Source: Rotaria socialis (lineage: Eukaryota > Rotifera > Eurotatoria > Philodinida > Philodinidae). Taken from it: 64,000 nucleotides of DNA. The position numbers and the translations under genes are program-made. The stretch spans positions 1 to 64,000 of the forward strand of contig CAJNYU010002712.1 of assembly GCA_905331475.1 (NCBI GenBank). Direction: 5' to 3'. This document shows positions 47,576-59,892 of the stretch, piece by piece; within the stretch, counting starts at the first letter, position 1; each line of letters opens with the position of its first letter. The notes beneath the pieces were generated by a model. The model worked only from the letters and a program-made list of their open reading frames with translations. It was not told where the DNA came from and made no database searches.

Positions 47576-49069
47576 AGCATCATTTGATACAATAGTTTTC
47601 TGTCATAAAATCAATCATAGCTGAATTATTATATGAAACGATAAGATAAAATGTGATTAGTATGATCAAGTATCAACATTGTTTTTTATAATTACTATTG
47701 TGTAAATTTCTGAATAAATTAGTCCATTTTTATTTAAAACTGTTTTTCCATAAATATAATTTTCTATTCTAATGACTAAACCATCGCACAACGCAATTAC
47801 AGGAAATCGATATTTGTTATTTTTTATATTCAAGCATTGCTTGCGTCTTTTTGTCATAAAAAGTCAATTGATTTTGATAAAAAACACAACCTGCAAATGT
47901 TACAATATTTAATATTTATTTGCTTGTTTTACAAATAAATTTATTGAATTTATTTTTTCGATTAAGCAAAACAATTAAATTAAATTATAATATAACATTT
48001 AAACTTCACTAGAATGGCATAATAATAACAAATTTCTCAGGTAAGCATGACATTCTTAGTTGTGGCATAATGTTATAGAAATAACTCTATTCATACTTTT
48101 CTGTTTTTTGCCTTCTTCTTCCTTCATATGTCGTTTCAAGTTCACCACTACACCAGTGCATAAACCAGAGTCACCTGTACGTGTAGATATACGCTGTGTT
48201 TTAATAACGTACGATATTAGTTAATTTTATTCATTGAAGAATGTTACATTTCGATTGTGTCATGAATAAAAGTATTTTATGTTATCTTTTATGATTCTCA
48301 GTTAGGAGATAGCTAAAACTTGCCTTTTCCCAAGGTCAAATAAATGTTTGTCGTAAACAATTTCAGTAACAAGTGATCACGCACACTGCTGCTGATCATA
48401 AACAGTTTTGTAACCCTAGTGCGAGGAGACGTGTGATCCATTGATGATCAAAAACAATCCACCTGCCATTCTCAAATAAATATTTAAAAAAAAGAGGATA
48501 AATCAACATAGTACTTCAATAAAATACAAGATTTACATATATGTACATTTGCTTGTATTACTTATATGCTATGAGGCAGCAAATGCATCCATAGCAGTAC
48601 AAGCGAAAAACGTAACAGAATAGAAAGTCTTTGGTGACGTGCTCTTTTTAAAAATATTTTGCACTTTTGGTTCTTAAAAAAAAGAGTTCCTTGCTAAAAC
48701 TGGCAATAAGAATAATAAATGCTGTTTAGGGGTATGATTGTCTGAAAAAAAATACATTCAGTAAAACGTAATGGTGTGAACTTTAGGGTCTTAATGAGAA
48801 TATGGATATGTCAATTCGAATATTCTTCATATACATAGCTTAAATATCTGGCGAGTTATGCTTAGGTGACAGCATCATCTATGTACTATATTAATACCAT
48901 ATTTACATAGGTGACTGTTGACGGCGACAGGTATTTTCTTCAATGACATTGACTCAGCAGAATATTTGCTCACGGGCGAAATATCGATAACATAATTTTA
49001 TGAGAATGAGAGTGATGTCATAATATCCTTACACCCGGTAACGACTTATTAGCACAAACACACTACACT
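47576..49069. other. Intergenic, no gene seen
   Basis: AT-rich. Only short frames are present. Confidence 0.4.
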
Positions 49070-49447
49070 ATCCACATTAGGTGCATCCACTTTTGGGTAT
49101 CCGAATTTGGGTATTCACATTTGGTGTATCCACTTTTTGGGTATTCACATTTGGGTATCCACATTTATATATATATATGTTTTGAAAAGCTGAGCAATTT
49201 GAGTTGTTTTGGTGTATCCACTTTTTGGGTATCCACATTTATGTATATATAAATGTGGATACCCAAATGTGGATACCCAAAAAGTGGATACTCAAAAGTG
49301 GATACCCAAAGGTGGATACCCAAATGTGGATACACCAAAACAACTCAAATTGCTCAGCTTTTCAAAACATATATATATATAAATGTGGATACCCAAAAGT
49401 GGATATCCAAAAGTGGATACCCAAATGTGGATACTCTTAATGTGGTT
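49070..49447. repeat. Inverted minisatellite hairpin (GTGGATACCCAAA unit)
   Basis: A 12-13 bp unit, GTGGATACCCAAA and variants, repeats about eight times on the right half. Its reverse complement (TTTGGGTATCCAC) repeats on the left half. Between them a longer matched pair (TTTTGAAAAGCTGAGCAATT at about 49180-49200, and its complement near 49348-49370) and an AT-rich centre (TTTATGTATATATAAA) complete a palindrome of about 380 bp. Open frames here are periodic artefacts. Confidence 0.8.
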
Positions 49448-51719
49448 AGATCAGATTGTAGATGCACTAAGAATGGATACTCCATAAATTATTGCTGCAT
49501 AGGGTATTGTGACGTAAAACTCTCGATGCCCAGTGTAAAGGTATTTATGACATCTATGGAGAATGAAAAGCGAGGACATTTCTAACAGAACAATTCTTTG
49601 AAAGGCACTATAGCATGCGATCGAGAAAGGAAAGAACAGAAGCGATTGAAACACAAACTCGTTTTTGTTTATGGAGTATTGCAGTGTGGGTGTATCATTG
49701 ATTTATTTTAAGTACACAGTTTGTGGGCTTATTTCTATGTGTCAATGCGAAAGTCAACCACTCTCGATCTTACAAGACAACCATAAATGAAAATGTAACT
49801 AACTCTCTTTGTATTGAACGATAATCTTTCAACTCGACACGATCCCAGTCATGCAAGTGTAAAACGAAGTCATATATTATCTGGTTTCAATGAGCACAAT
49901 ATGAGACCGGAATCGTGAAATACATGCAATGGATCAGCAGACGGAAATTAGGAAATATTAGAATGGCAAAATGAAATGAAGATTGCTACATATGTTGGAG
50001 TTGTTTGCTTCTGTCATTGGAAGCCAAACTAGTTTCTCAAATTTACTTAAATAGTAGCTCTTTCTTTTTCAAATGTCAAGAAAACAAAATAATCAAAAAC
50101 CTTTTAAAATTTAATTTAAAACTGAACCTCATTTTCACTAATTTAAACAATGCTCAGTCATATTTTTTTAACTTGTTTATTAGTATGATCGTCTATTTAC
50201 ATACTCATATTGTTAATTTGTTGGGTCATTGCATTCACATCCAGACTCAGACCCAACCACACTCTTAAGAAAGTTTGATAATAATTCTGTTGTATGTGTA
50301 ATTAGCAACTACAATATGATGTGCGCTCATGATGATATTTTGATTATTGTGACTAAAATTTAAATGCAGAGCCTCGGCGATTGTTTAATTATCATATGAT
50401 AAGCAGCACGAAATGCATCGGCGAAATTAACTCTGTAGCTCTGTAATTATTTTAGATCAAAGCACCATCTTTACTAATTATTCGTTTAATTAATTAATTA
50501 ATTTCAAATAGATAAGTGTTGTTGTAATAATATATTTTAGTGATTTTTATTTAGTCTAATAGATTCTTAACAGTTCTAACGAATCCCTTAAGTAATGACG
50601 AAACATTGCAGAGTACTTTCAATATATAAAATTCTGACATACCCAGAAACAATTCAATAGTATGCTGGAAGATGCAATTATATCAGCAACAGTATTGAAA
50701 ACAAAGGAGTACTACACAAATATTCTACATACGAAAATTCCTCATTGAAAACCGTCAAAGTTCAACTAGTAGTCATGACCAGCAGCTATATGCAATAAAT
50801 AAAGAGGAACAATCTTAACATATTAATCCTAAATATTGTATCAGATTTGCTAATTCTCAATAAGGAATGATTTTAATTTTAATGAATGAGAATAAATTCT
50901 TCAGCTGTACACTATCGAAACCAAAATTATACTCAAAAATGAATTCATCAGAAATGTTAACTTCAAAGGGTCTAATGAAGACTTACTTTACTGACTATGT
51001 TAGATGAGTACGAATCTATAAAAGAAATAATCTTCAGTTGAAATTAACTATGAACTTCATCTACTGTTTTTGATCATGATATATTCAAGTTCTATAACAT
51101 AAAAAATGATACACTATCACAAAAACAAGAGACTTCTAATTTTAATACAAGCATTATTAGATTTTCATCAATGAATGCTTGATAGGACGCTTTTCAGTAC
51201 TATACCATCCAACACGGTTAGCATATAGAATACGAAGGTAAGTGCAGATATGATATCGATTTCGAATGGCAAGGTGTTCTTCGAAAATATCCAAGTAATT
51301 TTTAAGTAGACTTTGCGATTTCGTACCTACCTGATGATTATGATTATCTAAGCAGCAATTGAAACGCGTTATACAGAGCTTTGAAAGTATTGCTTTTCAA
51401 CATATCTTCAAAAAGTCTACATTCATTGATAAACATCTCTCTATCAGAACAAAAACGAGAAGGATTTACTTTTCAACTTAACGTTAACTAATTAGTGCTT
51501 GACATATGTAAAACGTCTGAAAGTAATTCTATAAGATATCATTGTAAACAATTCGAAAATTGAAATTCTTTATTATCTGAAGCTTCTATTTTAGATCTTT
51601 CTCCATTTTTTTTTATATCACAATTATCTATAGATAAACAAAAGCACAATTATAGATACACAATCATGCCAACTAAAAAGAAAACAAACGACAAACAATA
51701 ATTGTTAGTTCTTTAACAC
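49448..51719. other. Intergenic, no gene seen
   Basis: AT-rich; no convincing exon, RNA gene or element ends. Confidence 0.4.
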
Positions 51720-52099
51720 AAGCACTTCAAACATGTCAACATGCTTTATCATCGCCATATACGGGGCCATTACTGCTCAAGCAAAAGTTACGGAAATTTG
51801 TGTATTGCATTATAGGTGTAGACAAAACTTTAGTGTTATTCAACCAAAGTTTCCTATAGTCGATTAGATTGGTCAAATGTTCCAATGGATGATGAATAGT
51901 GGTAACAATATGATCAGAAACATCGTAGTGAAACGAATGATTTGCAACGACAACGCGTAGAAAGGTTCCCTCATTTTACTCAATAACGATCTGAAAAAAG
52001 TATCACAGTATTTTCACGTGATGATATTATATGGGAACTTATAAAAGACATGGAATCATATCCAGTATATTTTAAAGTGATTCTATACACAATGTAATA
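51720..52099 (+). pseudogene. Fragment of an unidentified gene with stops
   Basis: A stretch translating as ...QYDQKHRSETNDLQRQRVER, then FPHFT, a stop, RSEKSITVFSRDDIIWELIK and DMESYPVYFKVILYTM looks protein-like in composition and is broken by at least three stops. A preceding piece in another frame (ALQTCQHALSSPYTGPLLL) may belong to it. No family recognised. Confidence 0.3.
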
Positions 52100-52232
52100 G
52101 ATCATGGTTTTTATTCTATTTTCAAAAACGAACTCCATAAATAAAAATATATCTTATCGATAATTTGACCAGTAGGCCCAAACTAATATAAGAATAAGTT
52201 CTGTATTCATTAACGAATGTCGCTCAGCTGAC

Positions 52233-52994
52233 TCACAAAACCGTTTTATTTATCAGATAAGAAAACAACATGAGCCCACCAATCATAAAAGCAGATCCGA
52301 TGCCATTTTGAGCTCGATTGATTCGGCCATTAGCATCTGTCAAATTGTATGCGTGAAGAATCCTCTTGACCTGAGCCATTGTATTGGGTGAATTACAATT
52401 CGTTCGATTACATTCGATATCTAAGGTAGCATAACTGCCACTATCGAAGGCGCTTACTCTGACAATGCTAGCTTCCCTATTGCATACTCGCTTTCTAAGA
52501 GAATTTGATTTTGTATCGTACTCAATTTCGCATAGTCCAGTCAAGCATGTACCATCATAGCAATTAAGATTGTCACCTGCCTGTCGACGTTCTTCCAGAA
52601 GAGGCCGCAATTCGCTTACAATACTAATAAAATCATACGTTCGATTTGAGAGGTCGAGCACCTTGGTTTTGGCAAAACTAAGAGCACAAGAATCATCGCT
52701 GGAACATGAATATGTGGCAGTGTATGAGAGGTAATAAGATGGTAAAATATAGATGAAACGACTGTATGACTTTACATAGGACGTGTCGAATGTGACACTA
52801 TATGATTTTTGGTGATATCGGACTCGTACAGTGACTTCGCAATTGGTGCCACGAGCAGTTTTGCAAAGTCCATCAGGCACAACAAGTGGCATACCCATTA
52901 GGCCGGAAACTGTACAATCGGATAAACATTGACGTTTTGTTGCAGAACCGTCAATAGCAAGAAGAAATAAGAAGACCACAAATCGGAATTTCAT
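52233..52994 (-). CDS. Secreted or anchored cysteine-rich protein, unknown
   Basis: I chose ATG 52994, which gives a clean signal peptide (MKFRFVVFLFLLAIDGSAT); the open frame extends upstream without an ATG. It has 253 residues in one exon and about 14 Cys after cleavage, many likely paired (QCLSDC, CYDGTCLTGLC, ECNRTNC). There are N-glycosylation sites at NRT (twice) and NLT. The C-terminus is hydrophobic (IGSAFMIGGLMLFSYLI) after a small-residue stretch, which suits a GPI signal or a terminal membrane helix. No known domain is recognised; it is probably a lineage-restricted surface protein. Confidence 0.65.
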   Translation of the reverse strand: MKFRFVVFLFLLAIDGSATKRQCLSDCTVSGLMGMPLVVPDGLCKTARGTNCEVTVRVRYHQKSYSVTFDTSYVKSYSRFIYILPSYYLSYTATYSCSSDDSCALSFAKTKVLDLSNRTYDFISIVSELRPLLEERRQAGDNLNCYDGTCLTGLCEIEYDTKSNSLRKRVCNREASIVRVSAFDSGSYATLDIECNRTNCNSPNTMAQVKRILHAYNLTDANGRINRAQNGIGSAFMIGGLMLFSYLINKTVL

Positions 52995-54368
52995 GATGTC
53001 GCGAAACGTTTTCACAATAGCAGAACTATGTTGTCTGCTTACACTGCTGTTTGTTTTATTCTGTAGTATACGTCATCACTAGATAAGAAGAATGAATAAC
53101 GAACAAAGTATATGAAAAAAAACTTCTACTATCTGCCTTCAAACTACTCATGACGCATACAAAAAAAATATATTTTTTTTCTCTTTTTTTTTTGAAAGAA
53201 AAGAATAAGCACTTCGATATTTTGTCTACTAAAAATAGTCAACAATAACTAATCTTTTTCGGGTATCAGGAGGATTTCACTCATTGTTTCTTATAAGAGG
53301 TAGCGGCTCACAATAGTGTTCGTGTTTTGGCAGGCAATAACACAAAAATATTTTCAAAAACAGAAATTGATGATTCCAAAAGAAGAAATGAAAACGACAA
53401 AGAGCAAGACAAAAAAGGTGGCAGTACTTTTTGTGTGAAAACTAAATTATGATGCACTTAGATTCTGCTTAAGGATCTCATCAGATGGATTTGAGTTAGC
53501 AGATCTGTTAAGGAACATGGTTAACTCTGAATCAATAATGAAAAGAAAAAGAACTTTTCTTGGGGAAAAAATGGATATGTATGCATGACCAAAAGAGAGA
53601 GAGAGAGAGTCAAAGGGAAGGCAAGGTATATATAAATGTTTGAGACTATGCGTGCCTATCTGATCAAGCTGTACGTAAGAATGAAGAGTTGATCATGGAT
53701 TGTTACTGCATGCATATGTAATATACATTGATCTTCGATGTGAACGTGAATGATAAATGATATTTTGGTAAAATCATGATTCGGCAGTGGCTGATGAGTT
53801 TACTGCTCTTGTGTGTAAATCAGCAACGAAGATATGATATGTAGTTTAGTCTAATTAGTTGATGAAATGAGAGGTATGTGCGTTAATGTTTTGATTTTAT
53901 TAAATAGGAACAGATGGAATTATAGGTCATAATTCTTTACATTCAATTGTAATTTAGTGTTCATCTGTTGCCGAATTTCGTATTTAGGTCTATTTCTTAT
54001 TCGCCATGCTTACCAAGTACATATAAGACACCTTATTTTCTCGCCAGTATCAATCATATGTATCTTGTTGTTGTAATGTGACTGATCTAGCATCGTTTTC
54101 ATCGTCTTCTTATATAAACGACTAATGCACTCACTAGCGTGTAGATATGAATCATCTATACTATTACAAGCACGTTCACATCATACACCTCGGGTTCGAC
54201 AATCACATTCACCTTGAGTCACCTATGCCGCACACACACACCATCAAGATGTCGGGTAGACTCGGTCTACCATCAAATAAGTCAAAATGGAAAATGAATC
54301 ATAAACTTGTACAAAACCCTCACATCTGTGATAGTTTATTATCAAAATAAGAAACAACTCGATAAATA
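52995..54368. other. Intergenic; one decayed hammerhead, simple GA repeat
   Basis: Contains a (GA)n run near 53594-53609 and a hammerhead-like remnant at 53461-53492. No exon seen. Confidence 0.45.
53461..53492 (-). ncRNA. Decayed hammerhead remnant
   Basis: On the minus strand ATCCATCTGATGAGATCCTT keeps stem I 5' side and the CTGATGA core as in copy B, but the GAAA box and the 3' half of stem I are not recognisable. Probably inactive. Confidence 0.4.
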
Positions 54369-55263
54369 TCATTTAATTTTCTGGTAAAGCCATGACCATC
54401 GTGACTTTGCAGTCGCAGGTGCGCCCATTGGTCTTTGTAAATGCTCCATTAATGGATCCGATTGTCTCGGTGGCACATTCGATCTACGAGTGATTCTGTT
54501 TCTAAAAAAGGAGCTTAGTTTCTGTTTAAAGTCTTTAGCACGCCATGGATCCTTCAAAGCATATTTTTCAATGGCTGCGATCAGTTTCATTCTTGATTCA
54601 TTGTAGTCTTCTAAATTTTCTTCCTTTTTTAATGTTGTCATAGCTACAGCATCTTCCACATGGAATTGCAGTTTTTCAATTAATATGACTTTATTTTTCT
54701 CCCACCATTCACCTAAAGGATCATCGTCTTCACAACGAGTTATTACTAATATACATGGCACTTGATCTTCACACAAATCATGAACAATGTTTTTATAATG
54801 CTGACTTGTTTGCTGGGATTGACGACCTTTTCGAATGCAAAATAAAATTAAATGAATACCATCGGTTGCATATAAGCTTTCCAATTTTTTATCTAACATC
54901 TCCATTGCTTTTTGGGATGATACAGTGCCTTCTAAACTTTCATACAAACCAACAGTATCAACCATTCTCAAAAAGATACTTGGATAGTCTTTGGGTGAAT
55001 CTCGAACTGAATGACACTCATCGGTGCAACCAACAGCACCCGAAGATGTAGCTAACTGCATATTGTCAAATATCGCATTGATCACTGAAGTTTTACCTAT
55101 TATAGGAAAAAATTCGATTATTAAGTAAATAGAATATGATCAACAAACCAACTCCACTTTCACCGGCCACAACTACATTGTATTTACGTGGTACATTATT
55201 GTATTTAGATTCTGTCTTAACAACTATGCTGTGCGATCCATGTTTATTACGCATCCCTTCCAT
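54369..55263 (-). CDS. P-loop GTPase (TRAFAC/AIG1-like), degenerate G4
   Basis: Two exons, 55149-55263 and 54369-55096, with a 52-bp intron that splits the P-loop; joined, they give about 280 residues. G1 is GESGVGKT (34-41), G3 is VDTVGL, and the G4 position reads ITRCEDDD where the family has T/NKxD. Loss of the Lys and Asp that read the guanine base suggests altered or lost nucleotide specificity. The C-terminus is basic (RNRITRR, APATAKSRW). It sits head-to-head with a paralogue at 56007 (743 bp apart), with which it shares DLCED/ELCEK and the EDYNESR/EDYTESR blocks. Role unknown; similar proteins in other lineages include GIMAP/AIG1 and septin-like small G proteins. Confidence 0.8.
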
Positions 55264-56006
55264 TACCTTTACTTCAACGACACAACACTTTATTTTAAAT
55301 GGCTATAAAAACGAATTTTTTTAATATATCACATAATCGACATCGCTCGGAATAAAAATACAAAGAAAAGATAAGAAAAGCAAAACTAAAGTCAACAGGA
55401 ACTAGTCATATTACTATCATACAAATATTGAGTAAAAAAATTGCTTTTTCTTCAACTGAACTGATGAAAACTCTAAAAGTAAAATCATTACAATGTGGAT
55501 GTGAATTAAAAGAAGACTAACTGCCACACAGGCACTGATACCTCTGATCGCTATGCATATCCTCAAAATATCATTTTAAAACACATTTTAGAAGGAATGT
55601 TTCTCTCTGAATCATACAATATTATCTCACGTATACGGTTGTTTTCTTTTGAAAGAGTTGCAGTTTAGGACTTATGAATCTTAACAAGTATACTTCGATG
55701 ATGCAAGATAATGTCTAAATAAATATGAGATCACCAAAGATAAAAATGGAAAAAAACCTTGTTTGCTTCACCAGTATCTATCTCGGCAAATGAAAACCGA
55801 CGTGTCCGAGATAGGACGAGAAAAATGATGAAATGCCGTAACTTAACGAATCAAAATGCAAATAAATGATATATCCAACATGAAAATAAATATCAAACTG
55901 TTTTTTTTTCAAGGCAACTGCTGATATCATCATGTGGAAACATTAATATAAAAAGATTCGCAATACTTTTGAATTTGTTCAGTTGAATTTGCATATCAGT
56001 AGTAGA
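55264..56006. promoter_or_regulatory. Shared intergenic region of divergent GTPase pair
   Basis: The 743 bp between two head-to-head paralogous GTPase genes should hold both promoters. It is AT-rich; no specific element was identified. Confidence 0.4.
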
Positions 56007-56900
56007 ATGGCATCAAACTCAGAATATTATTCTTCAGATTCTGACAATGACGAAACGGAAAAGCAACGTGAATTAAATGTGATCATTTTCGGCGAATCGG
56101 GCGTCGGTAAAAGTGCGCTAATTAATCAAATTTTTGATAAAAACGTTGTTGAAGCAAGTAATAGCGCAGTGGGATGTACGATCATCAGTGCCAAAGTTTC
56201 GGGAACATTGAAAGAGTACCCTCATCTGAAATTCAATGTATATGATACTGCTGGCCTTTCAGAAAGTGACGATGGAAATGTACCAACAGCTCATGCTTTT
56301 GTTCAATTAGTTAAACTGGCATATTCCATTCCAAATGGTATTAATTTATTAATCTGTTGTGCTGAGAAAGGACGTTTAGCTGGTGAACGATTTAAAGCCA
56401 ATTATCGTATATTTATAGAAGAATTATGCGAAAAGCGAATGCCTTGCTTGTTGGTAGTAACAAAATGTGATAACGATCATCCACTCAATAAATGGTGGAA
56501 TGACAATGAAGACATTGTCCGTGAGAGATTGAAATTTGAATTTATCGACTGTGTTTGTGTATCTACCCTTAAAACAACCGGAAGAAGACCAGATGATATT
56601 CTCGAAGATTACACAGAATCAAGGAGTAATTTGATTGAAGCTATTTCGAAATACTCACGTTCCGAACCAATGCCAATGGATTCATGGAAACGTGCAGCTC
56701 TTTCTTATGCACGTTCGTTTTATAATATGCTACGCCGGTTGCTCGGCTTCGAAGAGAACTCTATACGGCCTGAACTAGAAAGAATGTTTATTGAACTCGG
56801 CTATTCACCTGAAAGCGCGATAAGTGAAGCTAACAAACTTTTGAACGATTTGCAAGAACCCAATTTGATGGTTCCCTATGCAGTGGTTGACGTAAATTAA
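56007..56900 (+). CDS. P-loop GTPase (TRAFAC/AIG1-like), canonical motifs
   Basis: ATG 56007 begins a 297-residue single exon; upstream codons are open but have no ATG. After an acidic Ser-rich head (SDSDNDE) come G1 GESGVGKS (29-36), G3 YDTAGL and G4 VTKCDNDHP, all intact, so it should bind GTP. The tail carries AALSYARSFYNMLRRLLGF and a helical FIELGYSPESAISEANKLL segment that looks like a UBA-type three-helix fold. The lack of an intron contrasts with its paralogue, whose intron cuts the P-loop, so one of them gained or lost it after duplication. Confidence 0.85.
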   Translation: MASNSEYYSSDSDNDETEKQRELNVIIFGESGVGKSALINQIFDKNVVEASNSAVGCTIISAKVSGTLKEYPHLKFNVYDTAGLSESDDGNVPTAHAFVQLVKLAYSIPNGINLLICCAEKGRLAGERFKANYRIFIEELCEKRMPCLLVVTKCDNDHPLNKWWNDNEDIVRERLKFEFIDCVCVSTLKTTGRRPDDILEDYTESRSNLIEAISKYSRSEPMPMDSWKRAALSYARSFYNMLRRLLGFEENSIRPELERMFIELGYSPESAISEANKLLNDLQEPNLMVPYAVVDVN

Positions 56901-58975
56901 TAACAAATCTATATTGAAACATACCGACCTACACTATACCGTCGAAACCGCAAAGCTTTTAATTTCATATTAAACAGCAGAATTATTTGTCATTTTGCAA
57001 TATTATTCTATTGTTCTCATTGAATAAAGTCTATTTTCTTTGTCATTCTTCAATAGTTTTTACCAAGAACAGATATCATCCCACTCGTTCTTTTTTTATA
57101 CAATATCAACTATCGTACGATTGTTTTGAATTTGCTGTTGATCTTGATTAATGATTGTTAACAAAATATCAAAGCAAATGACGCGTTCGATAAAGAAGTT
57201 GTTCAATATAATTTATATGTATATCATGCATAATAAGAGTTGCTAAATAAAGAAAGTCAATAGAGCTTATTGTCGTCTTAGATTGTCTCTTCTTGTTCAA
57301 GTTGATTAAATACTTCAACTGTTTTAAGAAGACATAAAGTTCGTCCGACACATTGAATAAGTCGATGTTGTTCGAAAAATCGTAACTTATACATCTAATT
57401 CTTCACATAAATGAAAGTGTATCATGCTAGCAGTGAGTGAGGATAATTGTGATCCAACGGATTCAATAAAAGGATACATTGCAATCATGATCAAATTCGA
57501 AGGAGATAATTGAACGCACAATTGATGTAGATCTAAAAAAATGATACAAGTTTATTAATAATTGTGTCACAGAGATAGGAAAAGTCGAGGCACAATTGAC
57601 AATAAACGATAATGCCGTAACTCATAATCATAATAACAGTCTAAACATATGAAGACCAATTGATAGAGCTTGTTTCCAATAATATACAAAGTATAATTTA
57701 CAAAAAAATTTAAAACAAGCAGGTTTCAGACTTGAATCAACCCAGAAATCCTCATCTAGCTAATCATCTTATAAGTAATTATTATGCAAATCGGAAGATT
57801 ATATAATTGCCTTAAAAATTGACATCAACATTCCGGTACTCATTTATTTTCGAATCGCTTTGCTCATAGAAATATGCTAATTATCGTGTGCGAGCGATTC
57901 AAAATACAACAAAACACAAATAATTAATTTTTTAATGATCATTTCACGCGACGAATGAAAATAATCGAAGGTTAGATCAACGGACGAAATCATCTCATCT
58001 GACAATTTGATCAATGAGTATACAGACAATGAATGTAAGACAGGCAAGTGGATTTTAGAATCCACCTGAATTCGCCATTACTCTCTGATAATAAGTATGA
58101 AGAAACCGAGATGTTCAGTCAATCCCCGATAAAAAAATTTCCTCAATGTATGATATGATATTCATAGCTTTCGTTGCTCGCATTCTGCCAGTGACACCTA
58201 TGTAAATGAAAATTTCATGCAACACATATTAGATGATATAGACAAGTACTGAAAAAGAAACATAATTACCATATACCAATTAACCACATACTATCGGTAT
58301 CGGATGTTCGTTGCTTTTTCATTTGCAGTAACATTAACATCGTTATCACACAAGCATATTTTTGTCATTCCGCCAAAATCCACGTTGTTGTAATTCAAAA
58401 TTTTACAATACTCTTAGAATCACTAAACGTGCTGAAAAATAAACTTGTTTTGATCTACATATTTATACATTTCTCGTTAGCCATCACGTAGCCATACGGT
58501 TGAAATCTACTAAGACTGCCACAATGGAATAGGAAAAATTTAGAGGCGTGAATCCTTCTCGTGTCGTTTCAAAAACCAAGCGCTTCGTTTTTTTCTTACA
58601 TCCGAAGCCACCACCCTCAATAAATAGACCATTAAAGTCAATGGTCTTTATGTAGAAAAACAGGCGCAAATGTTTCATTATATTTTTAACGCAGTATATA
58701 AATACAATAGAGATATTTGCAATGAAATTTCAATTGTGAAACTTTTGGTTAAATGACTTATTTACTCTCAAAATCAAAAGAATGATTACATTTAAAATTT
58801 AATGTATTTACATTTTGACAACGCATTTTTAATCGATTAATTCATGTTTATTAAGTGTAGAGAACATAAAGCATTGAATCCATGTTTGGCAATGAAGAAA
58901 AGAGAAAAAGCAGCTGGTCGCTAGATTGCATGGTTTCATTTTCTATTCATTTTGTTACTTTGACAGTTACTTTCG
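56901..58975. other. Intergenic with a possible gene remnant near 57.2-57.7 kb
   Basis: On the minus strand, after an acceptor-like TTTTTTTAG near 57538, LHQLCVQLSPSNLIMIAMYP and later FFEQHRLIQCVGRTLCLLKT read as protein-like sequence in two frames split by a stop. This could be a decayed exon pair of an unknown gene, but support is weak. The rest is AT-rich. Confidence 0.3.
57023..57028 (+). promoter_or_regulatory. AATAAA polyadenylation signal
   Basis: The canonical hexamer lies 123 bp after the stop of the GTPase gene ending at 56900. Confidence 0.5.
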
Positions 58976-59829
58976 ATGTTGAAAAGTGAATATTCACATA
59001 AACAGACGATTCGTCAAACCGATGCAAAACAACATCTACATGATATTCGTTATCAACGTCAAAATCAATTAAAATCAATCGTAGATGAATGCCATCAACT
59101 TCGTATTTTACATAAACGTATTTTTGATAATCAACTGAATTCTTATTCAGCTAAAAAACCATTAATTTCGATGCCAATGAGAAACGAATCGATTTTTATT
59201 ATTAGTCCAAAAATTGAATCGGACGACGAATTTCCCATTTCAAAGGAATTCACAATATATTTATCCGAATCTTCATACACATTATTGGATTTTCAATCAG
59301 CGAAGTAAAACTATTCTTTTGTTTTATTTAAAAAAAGAGCTAAACTAATGTTTGTAGTCATCAATTAGCATCACCACCTGTAACAATGAATCAAGAACGA
59401 TGTTTAACCGTTTCATCAGTTGCGTCTATCGATAAACACACAAATAAAGTTTACGACAAATGGCCTGATTATACAGAAATTAATCAAATGCTTGGATTTC
59501 CTATTCAAAAATTTCCATCAGTTGCAGCGAAGCCAAAGCGACCAACAAATATACCTCATAGAAAAAAACAAAATAAATCGAATCGATTTGTTGATGCTAT
59601 AAAGCAGATTCAAAATCGATCATCAAACCAACGAAATTTACTAAAAAATAAATTTCTAGAGGAATTTCCTATGAATGGTAAACTGGTCGTGCACCATACA
59701 AGCAAAGAAGCCGATTCTACACTTCCGCCACTGGTTTGCCCATTATCAGTTTATTATTCGAAACGAATTCGTACTCGTCAATGGTTATGCCAAAATGACT
59801 TTTCAACTCGGACTCTTCCGCTTATTTAA
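58976..59829 (+). CDS. Two-exon gene of unknown function, 266 residues
   Basis: Exons 58976-59304 and 59358-59829 join through a 53-bp GT..AG intron (GTAAAA...TTTGTAG) in phase, giving a continuous frame NHQLASPPVTMNQERC across the junction. The protein is basic and mostly polar: a Gln/His-rich head likely helical (RYQRQNQLKSIVDECHQLRI), an acidic patch (SDDEFPIS), and later a Lys-rich AAKPKRPTNIPHRKKQNKS stretch. No signal peptide, membrane helix or known domain is seen. Its stop lies 63 bp from the stop of the convergent F-box gene, so the 3' ends probably overlap. Confidence 0.6.
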
Positions 59830-59892
59830 TCATTTATTTACAAAATAATTATATTATTGCACAAAAACGAGAGTTTTGTTTTCTTCTTCATT

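Noticed and set aside
49253-49440. CRISPR-like array or repeat protein
   Set aside because: The units are 12-13 bp with no spacers, occur in both orientations, and the reading frames simply follow the repeat period.
51880-52099. Use of TAA/TAG as Gln (alternative code)
   Set aside because: The stops in this fragment could be read that way, but nearby genes use TAA and TAG as normal stops, so simple decay is the better explanation.
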